From NCBI GenBank assembly GCA_958402445.1, contig CATXTO010000072.1, forward strand, positions 1 through 6,120: 6,120 nucleotides of DNA, in the 5' to 3' direction. This document shows positions 1 to 5,844 of the stretch, one piece after another. The notes beneath the pieces are model-generated. The model ran no database searches and was not told the DNA's origin. It saw only the letters and a program-made list of their open reading frames with translations. Source of the stretch: an uncultured Eubacteriales bacterium. GTDB lineage: Bacteria > Bacillota > Clostridia > Oscillospirales > Oscillospiraceae. The first letter of the stretch is position 1. Every line of letters starts with the position of its first letter. The translations under genes and the position numbers were made by a program.

Positions 1-48
1 CTTTTTGGTGCTTTCTGTCTCACGTTATTCAATTTACAAGGTGCAGGA
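1..48 (-). promoter_or_regulatory. rRNA-type transcribed leader with boxA-like segment
   Basis: The minus strand of about 22-45 reads GCACCTTGTAAATTGAATAA. This resembles the CTTTGAAAACTGAA-type segment found before 16S and between 16S and 23S genes in many Firmicutes, which overlaps the boxA antitermination site. It lies about 25 nt downstream of the predicted start of the strong leftward promoter, as expected for an rrn leader. The match is from memory of the family, and the rRNA itself would lie beyond position 1. Confidence 0.45.
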
Positions 49-68
49 CCCGCCACATTCGTGGACAG

Positions 69-104
69 CTTGCTTATATTACCACATGGTTTTCCGGTTG
101 TCAA
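69..104 (-). promoter_or_regulatory. Strong sigma-A promoter, probably of an rRNA operon
   Basis: Read on the minus strand, there is a perfect -35 box TTGACA (99-104), a 17-bp spacer and a -10 box TAATAT (76-81). A TG dinucleotide at 84-83 gives an extended -10. Transcription would start near 67-70 and run leftwards out of the window. Box quality, spacing and the A-rich tract upstream of the -35 are typical of stable-RNA promoters in Firmicutes. The transcribed leader also looks like the stretch before rRNA genes. The promoter is seen directly; assignment to an rrn operon is inferred because no rRNA sequence lies in the window. Confidence 0.75.
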
Positions 105-148
105 CTAGAAATTTTCATTTTTTCAAAACTTTTTTCTGTACGTTGTAC
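105..148 (-). promoter_or_regulatory. A-rich upstream tract (UP-element-like)
   Basis: Directly upstream of the minus-strand -35 box, the sequence read on that strand is strongly enriched in A-runs alternating with short T-runs, within an otherwise GC-rich window. Such tracts bind the C-terminal domain of the RNA polymerase alpha subunit and boost rRNA promoters. The composition is seen; the role is inferred from position. Confidence 0.5.
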
Positions 149-190
149 GGCTCAGCCCGTCGGTGCAAATCGCACCTTTTCCGAAATCCG

Positions 191-487
191 TGGGGGGCGA
201 GCTGCGCTCGCCCGCGGAACGATCAACAGTCGTTCCCTACGGCCCGTTCCCGAAAGCCTTTGCAGGGGCGTGCTCCGCACGCCCGCGGGTGACCGCCGGT
301 CGCCCCTACGGTCCCATTCCCAGGAAGCCTCTGTAGGAACATGCTACGCTCCCCTGTTGTATTTATAGGGTATTCTTCGACCTCACATTGCCCCAACACC
401 GGGACATCCCCCAGGTGGGCGACCGCCGGTCGCCCCTACATCCCCGCAACCGAACGAACCCTGTAGGGGCGCGCTGCGCTCGTCCGC
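191..487. repeat. Hairpin repeat cluster A (BIME-like inverted elements)
   Basis: This gene-free stretch holds about seven copies of a 25-27-bp hairpin element of the form GTAGGGGCG, variable arm, short loop, complementary arm, GCCCGC. Forward copies are at 191-215, 261-286 and 463-487, with a decayed one at 332-354. Inverted copies are at 214-240, 285-309 and 414-439. Two adjacent forward/inverted pairs share their GC-rich tails (191-240 and 261-309). The copies here are more diverged than those in the 1846-2707 array: several start TGGGGG, TGCAGG or GTAGGAAC instead of GTAGGGG. The role is unknown. Confidence 0.85.
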
Positions 488-554
488 AGGGCCCAAAGGC
501 CGTCTTTACACCCCGTGATCGCCGGATACCCCCGTGCGCCGGGCCTTTTTCCTG

Positions 555-583
555 TTTACAAACGCTCGGGCCCATGATAAAAT
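555..583 (+). promoter_or_regulatory. Promoter of the ornithine cyclodeaminase-like gene
   Basis: A -35-like TTTACA (555-560) is followed by exactly 17 bp and a -10-like TAAAAT (578-583), with a TG extension at 575-576. The surrounding 574-660 stretch is AT-rich compared with the rest of the window. Transcription would begin near 590, giving a leader of about 77 nt before the ATG at 667. Each box differs from consensus by one base. Confidence 0.6.
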
Positions 584-652
584 ACAATTAATTTATACAC
601 CCGCATATTCCCAGTTCCCCGCCCCATCCTTGCAAAAATACTATTATATTAT

Positions 653-658
653 AAGGAG
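653..658 (+). promoter_or_regulatory. Ribosome binding site AAGGAG
   Basis: AAGGAG lies 8 nt before the ATG at 667 and fixes that start for the cyclodeaminase-like gene. Confidence 0.8.
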
Positions 659-666
659 AGGTTTCC

Positions 667-1752
667 ATGAGCTTTGCACTGCGCCCCTACACGCCTCCGG
701 ACTTCAGCCAGCCCCTGTTCCGGAACGCCCCCGACGCCACGACCTGCCCGGCCCCCAAGGACGGCGTGGCCCCGGAGGGCTACCACGCCATGAGCATCTT
801 CCCCGAGTATTTCAAGGTAAACGGCCAGTGGCTCCTGGCCAAAGAGAGCCGCATGGACTGCGTGCCCGTGCTGGAAAACGGTGAAATTTTCGTCCGGGAG
901 TTCCGGCTGTTGAGGGCCGGCGACCTGGTCTTCACCGGCCGGACGGAGCACTGCGAGGACGGCATCTACGTTCATCCCGACGGCTTCCGGGAGGCGTCGG
1001 CTCAAAGGGACGTGTTTGCCTTCCGGCAGAACCGCTCCCGGGAGACCGCCTTCTCCAAGGATTACGACGAGCTCTACGACATTTTGCGCCATGACCGGGA
1101 TCACGGCAAAATCGTTTGGGTCATGGGCCCGGCCTTCGCCTTTGACTACGACGCCCGAAACGCCTTTTCCAAGCTGGTGGAGGGCGGCTATGTCCACGCG
1201 GTGCTGGCTGGCAACGCCCTGGCCACCCACGATCTGGAGGGCGCATACTTACATACGGCCCTGGGCCAGAACATCTACACCCAGGAGAACCAGCCCAACG
1301 GCCACTACAACCACCTGGACCTGCTGAACCGGGTGCGGTACTACGGCTCCGTGGCCAAGTTTATCGAGGCCGAGCACATTGACAACGGCATTATTTACAG
1401 CCTGGAGAAACGCAATATCCCCTATGTGCTGGGGGGCTCCATCCGGGACGACGGCCCCCTGCCCCCCGTGTTCGCGGACGTGTACCGGGCCCAGGACGCC
1501 ATGCGGAACCAGATTCGGGGCGCCACCACGGTGATTTGCATGGCCACTATGCTGCACACCATCGCCACGGGGAATATGACCCCCTCCTTCCGGGTTTTGC
1601 CCGACGGCACCGTGCGCCAGGTCTATTTCTACTGCGTGGATATCGCGGAGTTCGTGGTAAACAAGCTGGCCGACCGGGGCAGCCTGTCCGCCCGGGGCAT
1701 CGTCACCAACGTGCAGGATTTCGTGGTGAACCTGAGCAAGGGTCTGGCCTGA
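667..1752 (+). CDS. Archaeal-type ornithine cyclodeaminase / ArgZ C-terminal-like NAD-binding protein (TIGR00300-like)
   Basis: The 361-residue product resembles the archaeal ornithine cyclodeaminase family (TIGR00300; Methanococcus MMP1218). That family also forms the C-terminal part of cyanobacterial arginine dihydrolase ArgZ/AgrE. Known members convert ornithine to proline and ammonia using bound NAD. Residues ~30-110 look like the end of the LOR/SDH-type N-terminal domain (APEGYH, RMDC, AGDLVF, DGIYV). Residues ~145-360 form the nucleotide-binding part, with family motifs GNALATHD (182-189), GSIRDDGPLP (257-266), QDAMR (276-280), ATMLHTIATGNM (293-304) and CVDIAEF...KLADRGS (323-339). The guanidine-modifying dihydrolase domain of ArgZ is absent, and the N-terminus seems shorter than in archaeal members. 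It has no signal peptide or membrane segment and is likely cytosolic. It has its own promoter and terminator and is monocistronic. The family call comes from remembered motifs. Substrate is inferred, and a different amino-acid-linked reaction is possible. Confidence 0.75.
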   Translation: MSFALRPYTPPDFSQPLFRNAPDATTCPAPKDGVAPEGYHAMSIFPEYFKVNGQWLLAKESRMDCVPVLENGEIFVREFRLLRAGDLVFTGRTEHCEDGIYVHPDGFREASAQRDVFAFRQNRSRETAFSKDYDELYDILRHDRDHGKIVWVMGPAFAFDYDARNAFSKLVEGGYVHAVLAGNALATHDLEGAYLHTALGQNIYTQENQPNGHYNHLDLLNRVRYYGSVAKFIEAEHIDNGIIYSLEKRNIPYVLGGSIRDDGPLPPVFADVYRAQDAMRNQIRGATTVICMATMLHTIATGNMTPSFRVLPDGTVRQVYFYCVDIAEFVVNKLADRGSLSARGIVTNVQDFVVNLSKGLA

Positions 1753-1772
1753 GTCAATTGCAGCAAAGCATG

Positions 1773-1808
1773 CATGGGGCGGCCTTTGACCGCCCCATGG
1801 GATTTTTT
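1773..1808 (+). terminator. Intrinsic terminator of the cyclodeaminase-like gene
   Basis: A perfect 10-bp stem (CATGGGGCGG, 1773-1782, with its complement at 1790-1799) closes a 7-nt loop. Six T residues follow at 1803-1808, three bases after the stem. It lies 20 nt past the stop codon and separates this gene from the repeat array. Confidence 0.9.
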
Positions 1809-1845
1809 ATGGCATACACAATAGGCCTCGGCCGGTTGCGGCAGC

Positions 1846-2707
1846 GTGGGAAATGACCTGCGGTCCACCCGGGAAATCCCACGGCAACGGGGATGTAGGG
1901 AACGACCTATGGTCGTTCCGCGGGCGTGCAAAGCGCGCCCCTACGGGATGACGATCGACGGCGCGTCTGTCGGGGCGACCTGCGGCCGCCCGCTGGGAAA
2001 AACCATGCAACTACGGGATTGTAAGGAACGACCTATGGTCGTTCCGCGGGCGTGCAAAGCACGCCCCTACAGGGTACGGTGTGATTCGGAGGATGTAGGG
2101 GCGGCCTGTGGTCGCCCGCTGGGACGAACCATCCAACTACGGGATTGTAACGCGGGCGAGCGCAGCTCGCCCCTACGGGATTCATATCGACAACGCGTCT
2201 GTCGGGGCGACCTGTGGTCGCCCGTTGGAAAAAATCATGCAACTACGGGATTGTAGGGAACGACCTGCGGTCGTTCCGCGGGCGAGCGCAGCTCGCCCCT
2301 ACAGGGTACGGTGTGATTCGGAGGATGTAGGGGCGGCCTGTGGCCGCCCGTTGGGACGAACCATCCAACTATGGGATTGTAGGGAACGACCTATGGTCGT
2401 TCCGCGGGCGAGCGCAGCTCGCCCCTACGGGATGACGATTGATGGCGCGTCTGTCGGGGCGGCCTGTGGCCGCCCGCTGGGACGAACCATCCAGCTATGG
2501 AATGTAGGGGCGGCCTGTGGCCGCCCGTTGGGACGAACCATCCAACTATGGAATGTAGGGGCGACCTATGGTCGTTCCGCGAGCGAGCGCAGCTCGCCCC
2601 TACAGGGTACGGTGTGATTCGGAGGATGTAGGGGCGGCCTGTGGCCGCCCGCTGAGGGAATCCCCCAAACTCCGCCCAATTTTGCGTGCGTGCAAAGCGC
2701 GCCCCTA
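1846..2707. repeat. Hairpin repeat array B (126-bp units in a 252-bp higher-order period)
   Basis: This ~860-bp gene-free stretch is built from one hairpin element family in both orientations. The basic 126-bp unit has four parts: a 50-bp tail-to-tail pair (forward GTAGGGAACGACC...GGTCGTTCCGC joined to an inverted GCGGGCG...CGCCCCTAC copy), a 24-bp spacer, a single 25-bp forward element (GTAGGGGCGGCC or GTCGGGGCGACC type), and a ~27-bp linker. Pairs lie at 1895-1944, 2021-2070, 2147-2176 (shortened), 2253-2302, 2379-2428 and 2555-2603 (hybrid). Single forward elements start at 1969, 2095, 2201, 2327, 2453, 2504 and 2628. Spacer type alternates along the array, so the true period is 252 bp. 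A decayed copy (1846-1871) and a lone inverted copy (2683-2707) flank it. Open frames across the array persist because 126 is a multiple of three; they have no ribosome binding site and no recognisable protein. Confidence 0.9.
2453..2554 (+). repeat. 51-bp local tandem duplication
   Basis: The segment 2453-2503 (single forward element plus linker) is repeated at 2504-2554 with three differences. This inserts an extra element into the otherwise regular array. The second copy runs directly into the hybrid element at 2555. It probably arose by recent slippage or unequal recombination. Confidence 0.85.
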
Positions 2708-2734
2708 CGGGATATGGATCGACTTTGCGACCAC

Positions 2735-2742
2735 GAGGGAGG
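2735..2742 (+). promoter_or_regulatory. Ribosome binding site GAGGGAGG
   Basis: A strong Shine-Dalgarno sequence sits 7 nt before the ATG at 2750 and fixes the start of the GntR-type regulator. No convincing -35/-10 pair is visible between the last repeat (ending 2707) and this site. Confidence 0.8.
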
Positions 2743-2749
2743 TATGTAG

Positions 2750-3118
2750 ATGAAACAAGATTACCGGCCGGCCCCGTCCCTGTGCGCCCGGATTACGGAG
2801 GAGCTGCGGCGCCGGGTGCTGCTGGGGATTCTGGCGGAGGGGGACCGGCTGCCTCCGGTGCGGGAGCTGGCTGCGGAGCTGGCCGTCAACCCCAGCATCC
2901 TCCAGCGGGCCTACCGGACCCTGGAGGAGGAGGGCTGGGTCTGCTCCATTCCAGGGAAGGGCGATTTTGTCTGCAACAACGAAACCGCCGGCGCTGTCCG
3001 GCGGGCGCGGCTGCTGGAGGAGCTGGACCGCCTGGCGGCGGAGCTGGAGGCCCTGGGGTATTCCCGGGCGGCCCTGGCCCAGCGTCTGGCGGGCCCGGGA
3101 GGGCAGGCCCATGATTGA
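2750..3118 (+). CDS. GntR-family transcriptional regulator, YtrA-type
   Basis: The 122-residue protein has an N-terminal winged helix-turn-helix of the GntR family at ~residues 8-75. It carries the characteristic G-D-RLPPVRELAAELAVNP turn, then a recognition-helix stretch (SILQRAYRTLEEEGWV) and a wing with GKGDFV. The remaining ~45 residues form a short helical tail (LLEELDRLAAELEALG), typical of the YtrA subfamily, which dimerises through it and lacks a large ligand domain. YtrA-type regulators usually repress the adjacent ABC-transporter operon and respond to cell-envelope-active compounds or other signals. Here the ATPase start overlaps the last 8 bases of this gene, so the two are translationally coupled. 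Autoregulation is inferred from the family; no operator was identified. Confidence 0.9.
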   Translation: MKQDYRPAPSLCARITEELRRRVLLGILAEGDRLPPVRELAAELAVNPSILQRAYRTLEEEGWVCSIPGKGDFVCNNETAGAVRRARLLEELDRLAAELEALGYSRAALAQRLAGPGGQAHD

Positions 3119-4004
3119 GGTCCAATCCCTGGTCAAGTCGTTTTGCGGCCTGCGGGCCCTGGACGGCCTGAGCCTGCGGGCCCCCAAGGGCTCCGTCTAC
3201 GGCCTGGTCGGTCCCAACGGCGCGGGTAAATCCACGCTCCTGCGGTGCATCACCGGGGCCTACCGCCCGGACGCGGGGACTGTGACCGTAAGCGGCGCTC
3301 CGGTTTGGGAAAATCCCGGGGTCAAGGCCCGGTTGGCCTGCATCCCGGACGAGATTTTCTACTTTCCCAACGCCAGCATCCGGGATATGATGCAATTTTA
3401 CCGCCGCCTGTATCCCACCTTTGACCAGGACCTGTTCCAGCGGCTGGGCCAGGTGTTTTCCCTGCCCAAGGGCAGCCCCATCCGCCGGTTTTCCAAGGGA
3501 ATGCAGAAGCAGGCGGCCTTTTGGCTGGCTCTGTGCGTCCGGCCGGAGGTGCTCCTGCTGGACGAACCGGTGGACGGCCTGGACCCCATGATGCGGCGGC
3601 AGGTCTGGTCCCTGCTCCTGGCGGACGTGGAGCAGCGGGGCACCACGGTACTGGTGTCCTCCCACAACCTGCGGGAGCTGGAGGACGTGTGTGACCGGGT
3701 GGGCATTGTGGACCGGGGTAAAATGCTGTTGGAGCGCAGCCTGCTGGAGCTTCAGGAGAATATCGTCAAGGTCCAGCTGGTGCCGGCTCCAGGCCGGGCC
3801 CTGCCGGCGGACTTGAACGTCGTACATTGCAGCCAGTCCGGCCGGCTTCAGACCCTGGTGGTGCGGGGGGAGACGGCGGCGATCCGGGCTGCCCTGGGGG
3901 CTGCGGAGCCCGTGTATTTCGACCTGCTGCCGCTGTCTCTGGAGGAGATCTTTATCTATGAGCTGGGGGGTGTCAGCGATGCGCTGCGGAATATCGTGCT
4001 TTAG
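3111..4004 (+). CDS. ABC transporter ATP-binding protein (YtrB/ABC-2 exporter type)
   Basis: The 297-residue cytoplasmic ATPase energises the neighbouring permease. Visible motifs are Walker A GPNGAGKST (34-42), an IPDE segment at the Q-loop position (78-81), a signature variant RFSKGMQKQ (126-134), Walker B VLLLDEP (147-153) with catalytic E152, D-loop GLD (156-158) and the switch histidine in SSHN (H185). The IPDE and FSKGMQ variants are common in the drug/lantibiotic-type exporters that accompany YtrA regulators. The C-terminal ~90 residues form the usual accessory region and end EEIFIYELGG. The ATG at 3111 was chosen because GGGAGGG lies 7 nt upstream and the protein then begins at the normal MIEVQSL position. 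An upstream ATG in frame (2967) would add an unrelated 48-residue tail read out of frame over the regulator. The permease gene overlaps the 3' end. Confidence 0.93.
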   Translation: MIEVQSLVKSFCGLRALDGLSLRAPKGSVYGLVGPNGAGKSTLLRCITGAYRPDAGTVTVSGAPVWENPGVKARLACIPDEIFYFPNASIRDMMQFYRRLYPTFDQDLFQRLGQVFSLPKGSPIRRFSKGMQKQAAFWLALCVRPEVLLLDEPVDGLDPMMRRQVWSLLLADVEQRGTTVLVSSHNLRELEDVCDRVGIVDRGKMLLERSLLELQENIVKVQLVPAPGRALPADLNVVHCSQSGRLQTLVVRGETAAIRAALGAAEPVYFDLLPLSLEEIFIYELGGVSDALRNIVL

Positions 4005-5844
4005 TCCCGCCTTCTTCCGCAAAAACCTGGCCCGGTTCTGGCCCCTATGGAGCGGCTGTACCCTAGCCGTGGCGGTGATGATGCTCACCCTGTCCGCGTC
4101 CCTGCGCTGGAGTTCGCCCCAGGACGTGGCCCGGGAGCTGACGACCTCCTGCGCCACCCTGATGCCCATCGGGATGCTGTGCTACGGCCTTTTGTGCGGC
4201 GTGCTGCTGCTGGGCTACCTGTTTTCCCCGGTGAGCGCCAACATGGTCCACAGCTTCCCCCTGCGCCGGAGCGCCCTGTTCTTCACCCAGCTGTGCTCCG
4301 GACTTCTGTTTGCCCTGCTTCCCCTGGTCGTGGGGACCGGGCTGGCGCTGTGCCTGCTTCCAGGTGCCGCTGGGGCAGCGCTTTCCTGGGCGGGGGCTTC
4401 CATGCTTCTGTTTCTGTTCTTTTTCAGCCTGAGCCTTCTGTCCTGCGTCCTCACCGGCACGAGGGCCGCCGCGGTAATTTTGTACGCGGCGCTCCTGTTC
4501 GGCGCTCCAGTCCTGGAGGCCATGGCCAAAAACGTGACCATCCCCCTGCTGTACGGCCTGGTCCGGCCCGAGGCAGCCCTGACGGCGCTGTGTCCGCCGG
4601 CATATTTGCTCCAACGCGCCAATCCGGGGCTGAACGGCTCCATCCCCTGGGGTTATCTGGGGGCCGCCGCAGGGGCGGCCGCACTGCTTTTGGGCCTGGC
4701 CCTGGCGCTGTACCGGACCCGCAAAAGCGAACGGGCCGGGGATTTTATGGCCTTCCGTGGCCTGGCCCCTGTGTTCAAATATCTGTTCACCTTCGGCATC
4801 GGCCTGATTTTGGCCAATGCCCTGGCCTATCTGCTGGACGGCGGCTTTGAACGGGGGCTGGGCCGAAGCCTCCTGTGGCTCCTGGCGGGCACGCTGGTGG
4901 CCCGGCTCACGGCGGAGCTGCTGCTCACCCGCAGCGCCCGGGTATTCCGGCCCAGGGTCCTTTTGAGCTGCGGGCTCTGCCTGGCCCTGGCCGCGGGCGC
5001 CCTGGTCCTCCTGGACCTGGACCCGGCGGGGGTGGAGCGCCGGGTGCCCCAGGCTCAGGAGGTGGCCTCCGTGGCCGTGGCCGACTCCCGCTACCGGGAG
5101 GGCTTTCCCATGACGGACCCGGATCAGGTGGCCCTGGCGCTGGACCTGCACCGGGACCTGATCGGGGAAAAGGAGAACCAGGAGGCCCTGACGCTGGAGA
5201 GCCTGCCTGCGGACTGGCGGTGGGGCGAACTGGCCCTGACCTACCGCCTCCGGGACGGAAGCGTTTTGCAGCGGGCTTACCAGTACCGCTTCCCTCCCTC
5301 CCAGTTGACGGAGCCGGACAGCCTGGCCGGCCGTCTGACCCAGCTTCTCAACGGGCCGGAGCAGGCCCTGGCCCGGTTGAGCTGGTCCAACCAGCCCCGG
5401 CAGACCCTGCGGCGGCAGATTCAGTCCTGCCAGGTCTACGCCGCCGGTAGTACGGAGGACCCGGTCCTGGCACAGGGCATATTGTTGGAGCGGCCCCAGG
5501 CCCAGGCCCTGTTCGACAGCATGTGGCGGGATATCCAGGCCGGTGCCCTGGGCCAGGCCTACGCCTATGGGCAGACCGACGCGGAGCTGGTGCTTGCTCT
5601 GGAGTTCTGCCTGTCGGTGCCCGGGGACCGGAGCGCGTGCCGGTATTTCTCCGTGGACGTGTCCGCCGACTGCGCCGCGATTCTGGAATATGTACAGGAT
5701 ATACAAGCGGAGACGATGGATGAGAGCCCGGGCGGCCATAGGCCACCCGGGCTTTTTTATATGCTGCAAGGGACTTTCGGCAACCAGGATGTAGGGGCGA
5801 GCTGTGCTCGCCCGCCGGGAAAACCCATCGGTAAAGAAATGTAG
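3979..5844 (+). CDS. ABC-2-type permease with large extracytoplasmic C-terminal domain
   Basis: The product is a membrane protein of 621 residues from the ATG at 3979. About nine hydrophobic segments are visible (roughly 24-40, 62-84, 102-128, 139-159, 162-180, 222-245, 265-286, 298-316, 328-346). A soluble domain of ~230 residues follows, probably outside the cell if the N-terminus (FFRKNLARF) is inside. The motif NMVHSFPLRRSALFFTQ after the second segment is typical of Firmicute permeases paired with YtrA/YtrB-like genes. It probably forms the channel of the exporter; the substrate is unknown. The start is uncertain: 3979 has a G-rich site (3965-3970) 8 nt upstream and gives the usual MRC-FF start, while 3958 has GGAGG 12 nt upstream and adds seven residues. 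The last ~39 residues are anomalous, because codons from 5725 onward run through an intrinsic terminator and a hairpin repeat. The functional protein probably ends near residue 582. Confidence 0.85.
   Translation: MRCGISCFSPAFFRKNLARFWPLWSGCTLAVAVMMLTLSASLRWSSPQDVARELTTSCATLMPIGMLCYGLLCGVLLLGYLFSPVSANMVHSFPLRRSALFFTQLCSGLLFALLPLVVGTGLALCLLPGAAGAALSWAGASMLLFLFFFSLSLLSCVLTGTRAAAVILYAALLFGAPVLEAMAKNVTIPLLYGLVRPEAALTALCPPAYLLQRANPGLNGSIPWGYLGAAAGAAALLLGLALALYRTRKSERAGDFMAFRGLAPVFKYLFTFGIGLILANALAYLLDGGFERGLGRSLLWLLAGTLVARLTAELLLTRSARVFRPRVLLSCGLCLALAAGALVLLDLDPAGVERRVPQAQEVASVAVADSRYREGFPMTDPDQVALALDLHRDLIGEKENQEALTLESLPADWRWGELALTYRLRDGSVLQRAYQYRFPPSQLTEPDSLAGRLTQLLNGPEQALARLSWSNQPRQTLRRQIQSCQVYAAGSTEDPVLAQGILLERPQAQALFDSMWRDIQAGALGQAYAYGQTDAELVLALEFCLSVPGDRSACRYFSVDVSADCAAILEYVQDIQAETMDESPGGHRPPGLFYMLQGTFGNQDVGASCARPPGKPIGKEM
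5725..5758 (+). terminator. Intrinsic terminator of the GntR-ABC operon, inside the permease frame
   Basis: An 8-bp stem (AGCCCGGG, 5725-5732, with its complement at 5746-5753) is extended by a 4-bp inner stem GGCC/GGCC after one mismatch and closed by an ATA loop. T residues fill 5753-5758. It is a textbook terminator, yet it lies about 85 bases before the permease stop codon at 5842-5844, so most transcripts would end before that stop. Confidence 0.9.

Noticed and set aside
145..180. A possible tRNA 3' part around GGTGCAAATCGCACC
   Set aside because: The hairpin has a 5-nt loop and lacks the TTCRANN T-loop. No acceptor or anticodon arm can be placed around it.
5..591. Small open frames of 67-95 codons on both strands left of the first gene
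   Set aside because: They overlap the promoter and hairpin repeats, lack ribosome binding sites, and read repeat-derived peptides.
1846..2707. A CRISPR array
   Set aside because: The repeats occur in both orientations, the spacers themselves recur (two alternating types), and no cas gene is present.
1846..2753. Several open frames of 60-170 codons across the repeat array, with recurring ARPYG and GAACGRPLG peptides
   Set aside because: They are translations of the 126-bp repeat, which keeps frame because its length is a multiple of three. They lack ribosome binding sites and family features, and repeat in step with the DNA.
2967..3110. An upstream start for the ABC ATPase
   Set aside because: The extra 48 residues are the regulator's sequence read in another frame. 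The ATG at 3111 has a good ribosome binding site and gives the normal family N-terminus.
2886..4169. A 427-codon open frame on the minus strand
   Set aside because: It lies fully antisense to the regulator, ATPase and permease start, which have clear motifs on the plus strand. Its composition is that of a shadow frame.
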